Positions 1-8,887 are shown, numbered from the stretch's first letter. The stretch: DNA of 17,554 nt from Synergistota bacterium (GCA_023450745.1 JAEXGR010000024.1:1-17554), one strand, 5' to 3'. Translations and numbers: made by a program. The notes: generated from the letters alone by a model not told the origin.

Positions 1-2
1 AA

Positions 3-296
3 CGGAGCATAAAACCCTTCGTCATCGGCAGGAAAAACTGGCTCTTCTGCTGTTCTCCCAAAGGGGCGGAAGCCAGCGCCGTCATCTACTCCATCATAGA
101 GACGGCCAAAGAAAACCGCCTCAAACCATTTGAATACCTCAAATACATCCTGGAGACCATGCCCAACATCGCCATGGAACAGTACCCCACGCTGCTGCCC
201 TGGAGCAAAGAGCTGCCCGACTTCTGCCGGCTCAAAGAGCCAGACGGCAGTGACGGCGGTAAGGCCGAAGAGTCCGCCGCGGAAGTGGCGGCCTAG
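3..296 (+). CDS. IS66-family transposase, C-terminal 97 residues (5'-truncated)
   Basis: The open frame enters from the left edge and ends at TAG 294-296. It reads IKPFVIGRKNWLFCCSPKGA, then EASAVIYSIIETAKENRL and FEYLKYILETMPN. This is the conserved C-terminal region of IS66 (TnpC-type) transposases: the WLF..SPKGAEASA..YS.IETAK.N block that follows the DDE catalytic core. The catalytic residues lie upstream and outside the window. The end of the protein is an acidic, alanine-rich tail that is usually variable in this family. TnpA and TnpB, the accessory proteins of full IS66 elements, would be further left. Whether the full element is active cannot be judged from this fragment. Confidence 0.9.
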   Translation, partial: RSIKPFVIGRKNWLFCCSPKGAEASAVIYSIIETAKENRLKPFEYLKYILETMPNIAMEQYPTLLPWSKELPDFCRLKEPDGSDGGKAEESAAEVAA

Positions 297-347
297 GGGG
301 GCTAGGACACCGGACATGACCGAATGGTACGGGAAGGTTATGAAAAT

Positions 348-375
348 GGATAGGTATCGGAGGTTTGACGCTTAC
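348..375 (-). repeat. IS66 terminal inverted repeat (right), putative
   Basis: Reading from 375 towards the transposase gives GTAAGCGTCAAACCTCCGAT. The leading GTAAGCG agrees with IS66-family termini from memory. The exact inner boundary is a guess, because the left repeat is not available for alignment. Confidence 0.55.
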
Positions 376-398
376 GAAAGATGAATAGGCGCGGAAAA

Positions 399-1109
399 TT
401 ATTTCACCGGTATCCGCTTTGCGGCGTTTTCGATCACATTTTGTATATGCTTAGTCAGCGTGGGGGCCTCGGTAAAGAGGTCCGCGCCGGTGTTGGCCGC
501 CACCGCTTCGCCGTAGATGAGGCTGTTGTCCTTTGCGGAACGCAGTTCTACCTTCACCGCGCCCTGCGTGATGCTCTCGTCCCACGGTTCCTTGTACTCC
601 TGGTAGGGAACCCGTACCCGCTCGCGCTCCCAGCGGTTGTTGCGCCAGACGGGCTCGTCGACATACCGGTATTTCGTTACATATTCGCCTGGGTGCTTTA
701 TCACGCCGAGGCCGCATTTGGTGACGGTGCAGGCGAGGATGGCGTCTACCTGGTCGGCGGCCAGCACGAGCGCCTTCTCCGCCATCTGCTGCGGCGTCAT
801 CGGTTCGGCGGGCTGGCCGCTGATGAAGGCCGCGCGTTCAACGACGTCCTTCGGGCTCTTCATGAGGAAGGAAAAGCGATCCTGCTTTTTCAGGGTCTGA
901 TCCAGCCACTTCTGTTCCGCCGCCTCTTTAAGGAAGGGTTCCGACTGCGGGATGGAGACGTCGTAGACTACGGGCAGCACAAGAACGGTCTTGATCGAAG
1001 AAAAGTCGTAGTTGTTGTTCTTGAATTCCGTCACCTCGGGCTTCGCGAGAGCGGCGGAAGCCAGCGTCAGCAAAAAAACGGCAACGAAAAGGGCGATTGT
1101 TTTCTTCAC
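399..1109 (-). CDS. Secreted/periplasmic protein of unknown family
   Basis: I do not recognise the family. The 236-residue product begins with a clear Sec signal peptide: two lysines, a hydrophobic stretch (residues 4-17), then an ALA-K site consistent with signal peptidase I cleavage after residue 22. No lipobox cysteine is seen. The mature protein has a SSIKTVLVLPVVYDV segment, two cysteines (ACTVTKC), an aromatic/basic stretch (YVTKYRYVDEPVWRNNRWER) and a C-terminal VKVELRSAKDNSLIYGEA segment. That last part resembles the beta-strand style of small envelope proteins, without an assignable name. The GTG start at 1109 is preferred over an upstream TTG (1124) because GGAGG lies 8 bases before it. 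It is last in a probable operon, 37 bp after the nitrilase gene. A TATAAT on the minus strand (1151-1146) might add a local promoter, but I see no good -35. An IS66 end sits 23 bp past its stop codon. Confidence 0.8.
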   Translation of the reverse strand: MKKTIALFVAVFLLTLASAALAKPEVTEFKNNNYDFSSIKTVLVLPVVYDVSIPQSEPFLKEAAEQKWLDQTLKKQDRFSFLMKSPKDVVERAAFISGQPAEPMTPQQMAEKALVLAADQVDAILACTVTKCGLGVIKHPGEYVTKYRYVDEPVWRNNRWERERVRVPYQEYKEPWDESITQGAVKVELRSAKDNSLIYGEAVAANTGADLFTEAPTLTKHIQNVIENAAKRIPVK

Positions 1110-1146
1110 GGTGAAAACCTCCAAGTTTGTAAATTAGGCATGAATA

Positions 1147-1938
1147 TTATAACCGATAAAGTTCGGGCCGGCGCATGTCGAAGGCTTTAATGAAACCTCT
1201 GGCCTCGTCTGCCTCCCGCGGCTCGATGCGGACAAACGCCCCCTCCTCTTCTTTGCCGCCCTCGTAGAGGCTCTTGCCCCACGGGTCGATCACCGCGGAA
1301 TGGCCGCCGAATCTTTCGGCGGGAGAGGCGCCGACCCTGTTGCAGGCGGCGACGAACATCATATTTTCGATGGCCCGCGCGCGCAGCAGCGTGCGCCAAT
1401 GCTCAATCCTCGCCGCTGGCCATTCGGCGGAGATCAGGCAGAGCTGCGCGCCGGCAAGGGCGCCCATGCGCAGCCACTCGCAAAAGCGCAGGTCATAACA
1501 GATCGCGCAGCAGCATTTTACGCCGCCTATCTCGAACAGGCACTGCGACGCGCCGCCGCGCAAGTATTTCTCCTCATCCATCATCGGCACGAGGTGGACC
1601 TTGTCGTAGTGCGCGACATATTCGCCGCGCGGGTCGACGACGAGCGCGCGGTTCACCGCCCCCGCCTCCGTCATCGCCAGCACCGAGCCGCCGGCGAACC
1701 AGACGCCGTACCGCCGCGCAAGGCCGCCTAAAAACTCCGCCGCCTGCGCCGCGCCGCGGTCGGCGTATTTTTCGGCTTCGTCGATGACATAGCCGACGTC
1801 GAACATCTCCGGCAGGACGACCACCGTCTCCGTGTCCGCGGGGGTGTGGCGTTTCTCCAGCCATTCCGTGACGGCCCTGAAATTCGCCGCCCTCTCTCCG
1901 AGTTTTATATCGATCTGCGCGATCCCGATCCTCAGCAT
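1147..1938 (-). CDS. Carbon-nitrogen hydrolase (nitrilase superfamily, omega-amidase/YafV-like)
   Basis: A 263-residue cytosolic enzyme predicted to hydrolyse a carbon-nitrogen bond of an amide. The catalytic triad of the nitrilase superfamily is visible: Glu44 in LPEMFDVGY, Lys113 in HYDKVHLVP and the nucleophile Cys147 in CAICYDLRF. The segment RIEHWRTLLRARAIEN (178-192), followed by CNRVG, and the end FDMRRPELY are typical of the omega-amidase/YafV-like branch, which acts on alpha-ketoglutaramate or similar amides. The exact substrate is an inference. The start at 1938 is supported by AAGGAGG 7 bases upstream; the in-frame ATG at 1974 has no such site. It begins 39 bp after the mocR stop and is probably co-transcribed with it. 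This would link it to amino acid or keto-acid amide metabolism. An unusual CCC run (142-144) lies just before the catalytic region. Confidence 0.88.
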   Translation of the reverse strand: MLRIGIAQIDIKLGERAANFRAVTEWLEKRHTPADTETVVVLPEMFDVGYVIDEAEKYADRGAAQAAEFLGGLARRYGVWFAGGSVLAMTEAGAVNRALVVDPRGEYVAHYDKVHLVPMMDEEKYLRGGASQCLFEIGGVKCCCAICYDLRFCEWLRMGALAGAQLCLISAEWPAARIEHWRTLLRARAIENMMFVAACNRVGASPAERFGGHSAVIDPWGKSLYEGGKEEEGAFVRIEPREADEARGFIKAFDMRRPELYRL

Positions 1939-1977
1939 TGTCTTTCCTCCTTGTTTGCCGCTGTTTTTCAACATTAA

Positions 1978-3366
1978 TTATCTCATATAGCCGGCGATTA
2001 TCCTCAGCCCCTCTTCAAGCTCCCGCAGCGAATTAGCAGAGGCCAGCGAGACGCGCAGAAAGTCGCCGCCGTCGTTTCTGCCGCAGGAAAAACGTCCGGA
2101 ATGGAAGACGCGCACTCCCATCTTCAAAAGCTCGCTCTCCGCGCGGTCGGGGTCCTTTCCCGCGGGCAGCGGCAGCCAACGAAAGAAGCTGTGCGGGTGC
2201 CCGCTTCGCGCGTGGGGGAAATAGCGCGCGAACAGCGCGTTCGCCTCTTTCGCAAGCGCCATTTTCCGCCCGGCGATCACCTCCGCGCCGCCGCTTTTGA
2301 TCAGCTCCGTAATCACCTCCGCGTCAAAGGAGGAGGTCTTGACGTTGATATTGAAGAGCGCGCGATAAATCTTTTCCCGCAGGCGCGGCGGGAAGACCAG
2401 ATAGGCGACGCGCAGCCCGGAGCAGAGCGATTTTGAGGTGCCGCAGAGGTAAAGCGTCCGTTCTGGCAGCAGCTCGCGCAGCGGCCGCCCATATTCGGGG
2501 AGAACTCCGGCAGTGATGAAGGCGTAAATGTCGTCCTCCAGCAGCAGGAGGCCGTGCCTTTTTATCATCGCGGCCAGAGCTTCCTTCCGCGCCATCGGGG
2601 TAAAGACGGTTGTCGGATTGCCGCAGCTCGGCATCAGGAAGACGCCCCGCACGCGGCTGCGGCGGCACTGGTAATCCAGCTCCTCCGGCAGCATCCCCAT
2701 TTCGTCGCCCCTTACGGGTAAAAGCTGGAGGTGCAGGAGCTTCGCGAGCGCGATGAAATTGTTATAGGTGAAGCTGTCCACCGCGACGCGCTCCCCCGGT
2801 TCAAAGAGGGCGAGCAGGGCGAGCGTGATCGCGTTCATCGTTCCCGAGGCGATCACCACCTGGTCCTCGGATGCCCGCAGCCCGAAACGGCTCATCCAAC
2901 TCAGCGCCGCCGTCCGCTGGTGAGGCATCCCCGTGGGGTCCTCGTAACCGAGCATTCGCTCCAGATAACGGCTTTTAGCCGCCCGCTGGAGGGCGGGGAC
3001 CGCGAGGCCGTTGCATTCCTCGAAAGAGGAGACGAAGCCCATCTCAATGCCGTGTCCCGCGAACGTCTCGCGGGAATTCAGCGGCGGGAGGATGGCGCTG
3101 GGCTGTACGAAAGTGCCGCTGCCTTTTATGCCGTAGATGAGGTTTTTATTTTCGCAGAGCTTGTAGGCCCGCGTGATCGTCGTGAAATTGAGGTCCAGAT
3201 AATCCGCGAGCTCGCGCTGCGGCGGCAGCTTCGTGCCGGGCGGCAGCCTGCCGCTGCGGATGTCCGCCTCCAGCTTTTCCGCGATGGAGAGATAATACGG
3301 TCGCGCCAGAGAGGTTTTTTCCGGTTTCCAGGAGAGGTAATAGTCGGCGAAAGAGTTAACGGGCAC
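1978..3366 (-). CDS. MocR-family regulator (GntR HTH plus aminotransferase-like domain)
   Basis: A 462-residue DNA-binding protein with an N-terminal GntR-type winged helix (residues about 22-88; LPPQRELADYLDLNFTTITRAY is the HTH, and GSGTFV ends the wing). This is fused to a fold-type I aminotransferase-like domain (about 105-460). Cofactor-site residues are present: NPT (250-252), LLEDDIYA with Asp278/279, the PLP lysine in GTSKS (Lys312), Arg319 and the terminal Arg in LRVSLA. PLP binding is therefore likely retained, and the domain probably senses PLP or an amino-group ligand. The GTG start at 3366 follows GGAGG by 7 bases; the longer AT-rich extension to 3429 is promoter DNA. It is transcribed divergently from azlCD and heads the operon with the nitrilase and secreted protein. 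The simplest inference is that it controls azlCD and itself. Confidence 0.9.
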   Translation of the reverse strand: MPVNSFADYYLSWKPEKTSLARPYYLSIAEKLEADIRSGRLPPGTKLPPQRELADYLDLNFTTITRAYKLCENKNLIYGIKGSGTFVQPSAILPPLNSRETFAGHGIEMGFVSSFEECNGLAVPALQRAAKSRYLERMLGYEDPTGMPHQRTAALSWMSRFGLRASEDQVVIASGTMNAITLALLALFEPGERVAVDSFTYNNFIALAKLLHLQLLPVRGDEMGMLPEELDYQCRRSRVRGVFLMPSCGNPTTVFTPMARKEALAAMIKRHGLLLLEDDIYAFITAGVLPEYGRPLRELLPERTLYLCGTSKSLCSGLRVAYLVFPPRLREKIYRALFNINVKTSSFDAEVITELIKSGGAEVIAGRKMALAKEANALFARYFPHARSGHPHSFFRWLPLPAGKDPDRAESELLKMGVRVFHSGRFSCGRNDGGDFLRVSLASANSLRELEEGLRIIAGYMR

Positions 3367-3400
3367 GGCGGAGCCTCCGATTTTTATTATAATACATACA

Positions 3401-3429
3401 ATTATATCATTGATTATATGGATTTTCAT
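3401..3429 (-). promoter_or_regulatory. Putative mocR promoter
   Basis: On the minus strand, TATAAT (3406-3401) is preceded at 17 bp by ATGAAA (3429-3424), four of six matches to TTGACA. A second TATAAT is at 3391-3386 with a poorer -35. Either would start transcription a short distance before the GTG at 3366. Confidence 0.45.
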
Positions 3430-3438
3430 GGATATAAT
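3410..3438 (+). promoter_or_regulatory. azlCD promoter
   Basis: TTGATT (3410-3415), a 17-bp spacer and a perfect TATAAT (3433-3438). The expected start near 3445 would lie directly before the AGGAGG at 3447-3452, so the mRNA leader would be very short. Confidence 0.7.
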
Positions 3439-3463
3439 TCATCGCCAGGAGGTGCGTTTATCC

Positions 3464-4171
3464 ATGTTACCTGATGAAAAGCTCCGAAGGGCCTTCAAAG
3501 CGGCCTTTCCTTATACCATTCCCATCTTCGCGGGATTTGTCTTTCTGGGCATCGCCTATGGCGTCTATATGAAGGCCAGCGGTTTTCCGGCGATATATCC
3601 GCTGCTTATGAGTCTGCTGATCTTTGCCGGCTCGATGGAATTTGTCGCCGTGAACCTGTTGCTTGGCGCGTTCGACCCTCTGGGCGCGTTCGTGCTCACG
3701 CTGATGGTCAACGCGCGCCACCTCTTCTACGGGATATCGATGCTCGATAAGTACAGCAATATAGGCTGGAAACGCTGGTATCTGATGTTCGGACTCTGCG
3801 ATGAATCCTTTTCGATCAACTGTACCGCCGACGTGGCGCCGGACGTCGACCGGGGATGGTTCTATTTTTTTGTGACGCTGCTTAACCATTCCTATTGGGT
3901 CTGCGGCGCGGCGCTCGGCGGCCTCTTCGGGGCGCTGCTTTCCTTCAACACGAAGGGGATTGAATTTGTGATGACGGCGCTGCTCGTCGTGATCTTTCTG
4001 GAGCAGTGGATGAAGGAAAAAGACCACACGAGCGGCCTCCTGGGGCTCTTTCTCTCGCTGCTTTGTCTTGCGGCCTTTCGCGGCAATTTCATCATCCCCT
4101 CGATGATCGCGATCCTCGGCGCGCTGACGCTGCTGCGCAAAAGGCTTGACGGAGAGGAGGGGCGGCGATGA
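3464..4171 (+). CDS. azlC: AzlC, branched-chain amino acid exporter large subunit
   Basis: A 235-residue polytopic inner-membrane protein of the AzlC (LIV-E) family. With AzlD it exports branched-chain or related amino acids. Family signatures visible are PIFAGFVFLGIAYGVYM near the N-terminus, FAGSMEFVAVNLL (54-66) and MVNARHLFYGISM (81-93). These are followed by several hydrophobic segments (about 132-158, 166-182, 190-204 and 208-224). The ATG at 3464 is chosen because AGGAGG ends 11 bases before it and the family alignment begins shortly after. A longer in-frame start at 3410 would lie inside the promoter. The stop codon overlaps the azlD start (ATGA), which implies translational coupling. 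Divergent mocR is the likely regulator. The precise exported substrate is not fixed by sequence. Confidence 0.93.
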   Translation: MLPDEKLRRAFKAAFPYTIPIFAGFVFLGIAYGVYMKASGFPAIYPLLMSLLIFAGSMEFVAVNLLLGAFDPLGAFVLTLMVNARHLFYGISMLDKYSNIGWKRWYLMFGLCDESFSINCTADVAPDVDRGWFYFFVTLLNHSYWVCGAALGGLFGALLSFNTKGIEFVMTALLVVIFLEQWMKEKDHTSGLLGLFLSLLCLAAFRGNFIIPSMIAILGALTLLRKRLDGEEGRR

Positions 4172-4494
4172 CGCTCGCGGAACAGCTGATGATGATCGGC
4201 ATGGTCATCGCGGGCACGGTGACGACGCGTTTTCTGCCCTTCCTGATCTTTCCCGCGGGGAAAAAGACGCCAGAGTATGTGCGGTATCTCGGCCGGGTGT
4301 TGCCGGCGGCGGCTCTGGGGATGCTCGTCGTCTACTGCTTCAAGGATGTGAGCCTCCTCGCGGGGACGCATGGCATACCCGAGATGATCGCCACCGCCGC
4401 CGTCGTCGCGCTGCATTTCTGGAAACGGACGATGCTGCTCTCGATCGCGGGCGGCACGGCGGTCTACATGCTGCTCGTGCAGCTCGTCTTTTAA
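4168..4494 (+). CDS. azlD: AzlD, branched-chain amino acid exporter small subunit
   Basis: A 108-residue membrane protein with three to four hydrophobic segments (about 6-23, 43-60, 68-80 and 88-107) and the AzlD-typical TRFLPFLIF early in the protein. It forms the exporter with AzlC. The ATG at 4168 overlaps the azlC stop by four bases, and GGAGAGGAGG lies just upstream inside azlC. No intrinsic terminator reading in the plus direction is evident after it; the hairpin at 4536-4569 has its T tract only on the minus strand. Confidence 0.92.
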   Translation: MTLAEQLMMIGMVIAGTVTTRFLPFLIFPAGKKTPEYVRYLGRVLPAAALGMLVVYCFKDVSLLAGTHGIPEMIATAAVVALHFWKRTMLLSIAGGTAVYMLLVQLVF

Positions 4495-4524
4495 GCCGCT
4501 GCCCGTCCTTACCATAACGGCCAA

Positions 4525-4570
4525 TAAAAAATAACGGGGGAGCTTTTGCGAAATTGCGCTGGCTCCCCCC
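4525..4570 (-). terminator. Rho-independent terminator of the copper operon
   Basis: On the minus strand a stem of GGGGGAGC/GCTCCCCC (arms 4562-4569 and 4536-4543, 18-base loop) is followed by GTTATTTTTTATT. It lies about 45 bp past the copA-copZ stop. The plus strand holds a run of nine C at 4565-4573, a place where sequencing length errors are possible but outside any gene. Confidence 0.75.
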
Positions 4571-4614
4571 CCCGTCGGCGGGCCGGAGGCGTTAAGGGCC
4601 CGGACGAAGCGTCG

Positions 4615-7137
<2,523 letters not shown>

Positions 7138-7217
7138 CTATTCAAACCTCCCTGATTGTTCTTGAAATGTCGCTGTGGCGGCCGCCTGGCTGCGCGGGCG
7201 CGCCGCCGCCCTTTTCC

Positions 7218-7520
7218 CTATTTCATCAGCTTCTGCAATGTCGCGGTCAGCTCGTCGATGACCTCGTCTTTGCCGGCCCTGATGTCTCTGGCTACGCAGT
7301 GGCGGATATGGCTCGCCAGCAGGTCCTTATTGAAGGAGTTGACCGCCGCCGTCACCGCCGCCGACTGGGTCAGGATATCCGTGCAGTAGATATTTCTCTC
7401 CACCATGCCGCGGATGCCGCGGATCTGTCCTTCGATACGGTTAAGGCGGTGAATCAGCTTTTTGCGCTCCTCTTCCGTGCGTTCCGTCATCTTTTGGCTG
7501 CCTGCGTCCTTCTCTTCCAT
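7218..7520 (-). CDS. csoR: CsoR, copper-sensing transcriptional repressor
   Basis: A 100-residue all-helical repressor of the CsoR/RcnR (DUF156) family. Typical features are HRLNRIEGQIRGIRGMVERN and the Cu(I)-binding Cys-His-Cys set: Cys in NIYCTDILTQ, then His and Cys in SHIRHC. The 25-residue step from Cys to His and four-residue step from His to Cys match Cu(I)-type CsoR proteins. The apo-protein binds operator DNA, and Cu(I) binding releases it. The start is uncertain: ATG 7520 has AGAGGG 7 bases upstream, while ATG 7526 lies too close to that site. The gene is first in the csoR-copA operon. Its own promoter carries two matching palindromes, so autoregulation is expected. Confidence 0.93.
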   Translation of the reverse strand: MEEKDAGSQKMTERTEEERKKLIHRLNRIEGQIRGIRGMVERNIYCTDILTQSAAVTAAVNSFNKDLLASHIRHCVARDIRAGKDEVIDELTATLQKLMK

Positions 7521-7540
7521 CGTCATTCCCTCTTCTCGAC

Positions 7541-7561
7541 AAATACCCTGCCAGGGTATTT
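7541..7561. promoter_or_regulatory. CsoR operator 1 (perfect palindrome)
   Basis: Arms AAATACCCTG (7541-7550) and CAGGGTATTT (7552-7561) are perfect inverse complements around one central base. The TACC..GGTA core with a GC-rich centre agrees with known CsoR operators. It lies over the predicted transcription start of csoR. Confidence 0.8.
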
Positions 7562-7563
7562 AT

Positions 7564-7592
7564 GTTATATACCCCCGCTAGGTATATGTCAA
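7564..7592 (-). promoter_or_regulatory. csoR-copA promoter
   Basis: On the minus strand, a perfect TTGACA (7592-7587), a 17-bp spacer and TATAAC (7569-7564). Operator 2 fills the spacer and operator 1 covers the start site near 7557, so bound CsoR should block RNA polymerase. Confidence 0.85.
7567..7587. promoter_or_regulatory. CsoR operator 2
   Basis: ATATACC (7567-7573) and GGTATAT (7581-7587) flank a 7-bp GC-rich centre. It has the same 21-bp size as operator 1, is less symmetric inside, and its centre is 26 bp away. It sits between the -35 and -10 boxes of the csoR promoter. Confidence 0.7.
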
Positions 7593-7642
7593 GGGACTTA
7601 TGCCGGTCTTCCGGCGTTTGCCTGCCGCGGATATTTCTGGTT

Positions 7643-7671
7643 TTGACAAAACAGGGCGCAGGGGATATAAT
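7643..7671 (+). promoter_or_regulatory. rplJL promoter (perfect consensus)
   Basis: TTGACA (7643-7648), a 17-bp spacer and TATAAT (7666-7671): both hexamers perfect, as expected for a very strong promoter of ribosomal protein genes. Transcription should start near 7678. Confidence 0.88.
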
Positions 7672-7677
7672 CCATGA

Positions 7678-7803
7678 GCTATGACTCAAGACAGCAGGTG
7701 CTTCGCGCTTAATTTCCTGCCGAGGTCTCGCGAAGGATAATTCTGTATCTATGACAGTTATTATGGCTTCCGGACGTGCTTGGGTTCGGAGGCCATTTTT
7801 TTT
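7678..7803 (+). ncRNA. Ribosomal protein L10 leader (autoregulatory mRNA structure)
   Basis: The 5' leader of rplJ contains AGACAGCAGGTGC (from 7690) and TTTCCTGCCGAGG (from 7713), the conserved parts of the L10 leader of Gram-positive-type bacteria, where the L10-L7/L12 complex binds a kink-turn. Two pairings compete: GCAGG 7694-7698 with CCTGC 7716-7720, and CTTCGCG 7701-7707 with CGCGAAG 7729-7735. A further stem (7737-7746 with 7754-7764) runs into the attenuator hairpin by two bases. Excess L10-L12 should favour termination before rplJ. The motif match is from memory, not from a covariance model. Confidence 0.8.
7763..7803 (+). terminator. Attenuator terminator in the L10 leader
   Basis: The stem ATGGCTTCCG (7763-7772) pairs with CGGAGGCCAT (7787-7796), ten pairs with one G-U, followed by eight T (7796-7803). 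It lies 70 bp before the rplJ start, so read-through must be controlled. Confidence 0.85.
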
Positions 7804-7873
7804 GGCGGCGGCCATCCGCGCCAAAGAGAAGCGGCATTCCGAATAAACTAATCATCAGGAGGTGAAATCGAAA

Positions 7874-8407
7874 ATGCCGACACAAGCAAAACGTGAAAAT
7901 ATCGATATGCTGGCAGAGGCTCTCAAAAGGAGCGACGCCGTATTCATCACCGAATACCGCGGACTGACAGTCAAAAAGATCAGCGCGGTGCGCAAACTTA
8001 TCCGTCAGGCCGGCGGTGAGATGAAGGTCTGCAAAAATACCCTCATGCGCATAGCCCTCAAGGAATGCGATATGGTCCAGGCTCCCGAGATCGACTTCGG
8101 GCCCAACGGCTACATCCTCTCCTACGGCGACGCGGCGGCGGTTGCCAAGGCGATACGCGACTTCTCGAAGGAGAAGGGCAACGAAGCTCTCGTCATCAAA
8201 GGCGCCATCCTCGGCGGACAGCAGGTCCTCAACAGGGATCAGGTCTTCGCTCTCGCGGACCTTCCCTCGAAGGAGACGCTCATCGCTCAGGTCGTGGGCA
8301 CCATCGCGGCTCCGCTTCGCGGGCTCGTTACCGTGCTCTCCGGTCCTCAGAGGAATTTTGTCACCGTCCTCGAACGGATCAAGGAACAGAAAGAATCAGC
8401 GGCATAG
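7874..8407 (+). CDS. rplJ: 50S ribosomal protein L10 (P0)
   Basis: A 177-residue protein that anchors the L7/L12 dimers to the large ribosomal subunit and helps recruit translation GTPases. Family features: AVFITEYRGLTVKKISAVRK (22-41), the KVCKNTLMRIAL RNA-binding segment (51-62) and the LIAQVVGTIAAPLRGLVTVL region (136-155). The C-terminal helix that binds L12 follows (about 157-172). The ATG at 7874 is chosen; a GTG at 7862 overlaps the AGGAGGTG ribosome binding site. Length is normal for the family. It is transcribed with rplL from the consensus promoter at 7643 through the L10 leader. The usual upstream rplK-rplA genes are absent; csoR is there instead, on the other strand. Confidence 0.97.
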   Translation: MPTQAKRENIDMLAEALKRSDAVFITEYRGLTVKKISAVRKLIRQAGGEMKVCKNTLMRIALKECDMVQAPEIDFGPNGYILSYGDAAAVAKAIRDFSKEKGNEALVIKGAILGGQQVLNRDQVFALADLPSKETLIAQVVGTIAAPLRGLVTVLSGPQRNFVTVLERIKEQKESAA

Positions 8408-8479
8408 CGTCGCGGGCGGCATGAACCGCCTGGCGGCATAAAAAATTTAAACTACGAAAAATTTTAGGAGGAAACAACA

Positions 8480-8863
8480 ATGACACGTGAAGAACTCATC
8501 CAGGCTATCAGCGAAATGTCAGTACTCGAGCTTTCAGAGCTCGTTAAGGAACTCGAAGAGAAGTTCGGCGTCTCCGCAGCCGCTCCCGCAATGATGATGC
8601 CCATGGGCGGCATGCCCGCGGCCGGCGCGGCGGCCCCCGCTGAAGAAGAGAAGACCGAATTCGACGTCGTTCTCCTTGAGCACGGCGCAAACAAGATCGG
8701 CGTCATCAAGGTCGTCCGCGAAATCACCGGCCTCGGCCTCAAGGAAGCCAAGGATCTGGTAGACGGCGCCCCCAAGACGGTGAAGGAAGCCGCCGCGAAG
8801 GAAGAGGCCGAAGAGATGAAGAAGAAGCTCGAAGAAGCCGGCGCGAAGGTCGAACTGAAGTAA
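8480..8863 (+). CDS. rplL: 50S ribosomal protein L7/L12
   Basis: A 127-residue stalk protein. Its N-terminal dimerisation domain (1-30) begins MTREELIQAISEMSVLELSE. A flexible Ala/Met/Gly-rich hinge (about 33-55) follows, then the C-terminal domain with EKTEFDVVL, NKIGVIKVVREITGLGLKEAK and DLVDGAPKTVKE, which contacts elongation factors. AGGAGG lies 9 bases before the ATG. The 72-bp gap after rplJ contains a small GGCGG/CCGCC hairpin that is too weak to call a terminator. Several copies per ribosome are needed, so extra translation relative to rplJ is expected. The gene is followed by a strong terminator and not by rpoB, unlike the order in most bacteria. Confidence 0.98.
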   Translation: MTREELIQAISEMSVLELSELVKELEEKFGVSAAAPAMMMPMGGMPAAGAAAPAEEEKTEFDVVLLEHGANKIGVIKVVREITGLGLKEAKDLVDGAPKTVKEAAAKEEAEEMKKKLEEAGAKVELK

Positions 8864-8887
8864 TATCTTTTAACCAAAGCAGAACGG

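Larger units (their letters stand above)
1..375 (+). mobile_element. IS66-family insertion sequence, right end (truncated by window)
   Basis: The 3' end of an IS66-type transposase (3-296) is followed by about 80 non-coding bases that end in CGCTTAC at 369-375. Read inward from the other strand, the terminus is GTAAGCGTCAAACCTCC, which matches the GTAAGCG start that I recall as typical of IS66-family terminal inverted repeats. The element therefore probably ends at 375. The next 8 bases (376-383, gaaagatg) would be one copy of the usual 8-bp target duplication, but the left end is outside the window, so this cannot be tested here. The element ends 23 bp downstream of the stop codon of the minus-strand gene at 399. 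Confidence 0.8.
3401..3438. repeat. ATTATAT repeats in the mocR-azlC intergenic region (possible operator)
   Basis: ATTATAT occurs at 3401-3407 and 3413-3419 as a direct repeat with a 12-bp period, and its inverse ATATAAT is at 3432-3438. MocR proteins studied elsewhere often bind direct repeats next to their own divergent promoter. The repeats overlap the predicted -35 and -10 of azlC and the -10 of mocR, a suitable place for coordinated control. The base composition is very AT-rich, so chance repeats are possible. Confidence 0.35.

Noticed and set aside
4536..4569. The same hairpin as a terminator for azlCD on the plus strand
   Set aside because: On the plus strand the stem is followed by C- and G-rich sequence without T residues; the T tract exists only in the minus direction.
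7167..7646. A 159-codon plus-strand frame across csoR and its promoter
   Set aside because: It is antisense to csoR and to the operator region and has no family features. CsoR with its Cys-His-Cys set is clearly the real gene.
8408..8479. A GGCGG/CCGCC hairpin between rplJ and rplL
   Set aside because: Five base pairs only, and the A-rich sequence after it is not a T tract. It is not a terminator and is weak as a regulatory element.
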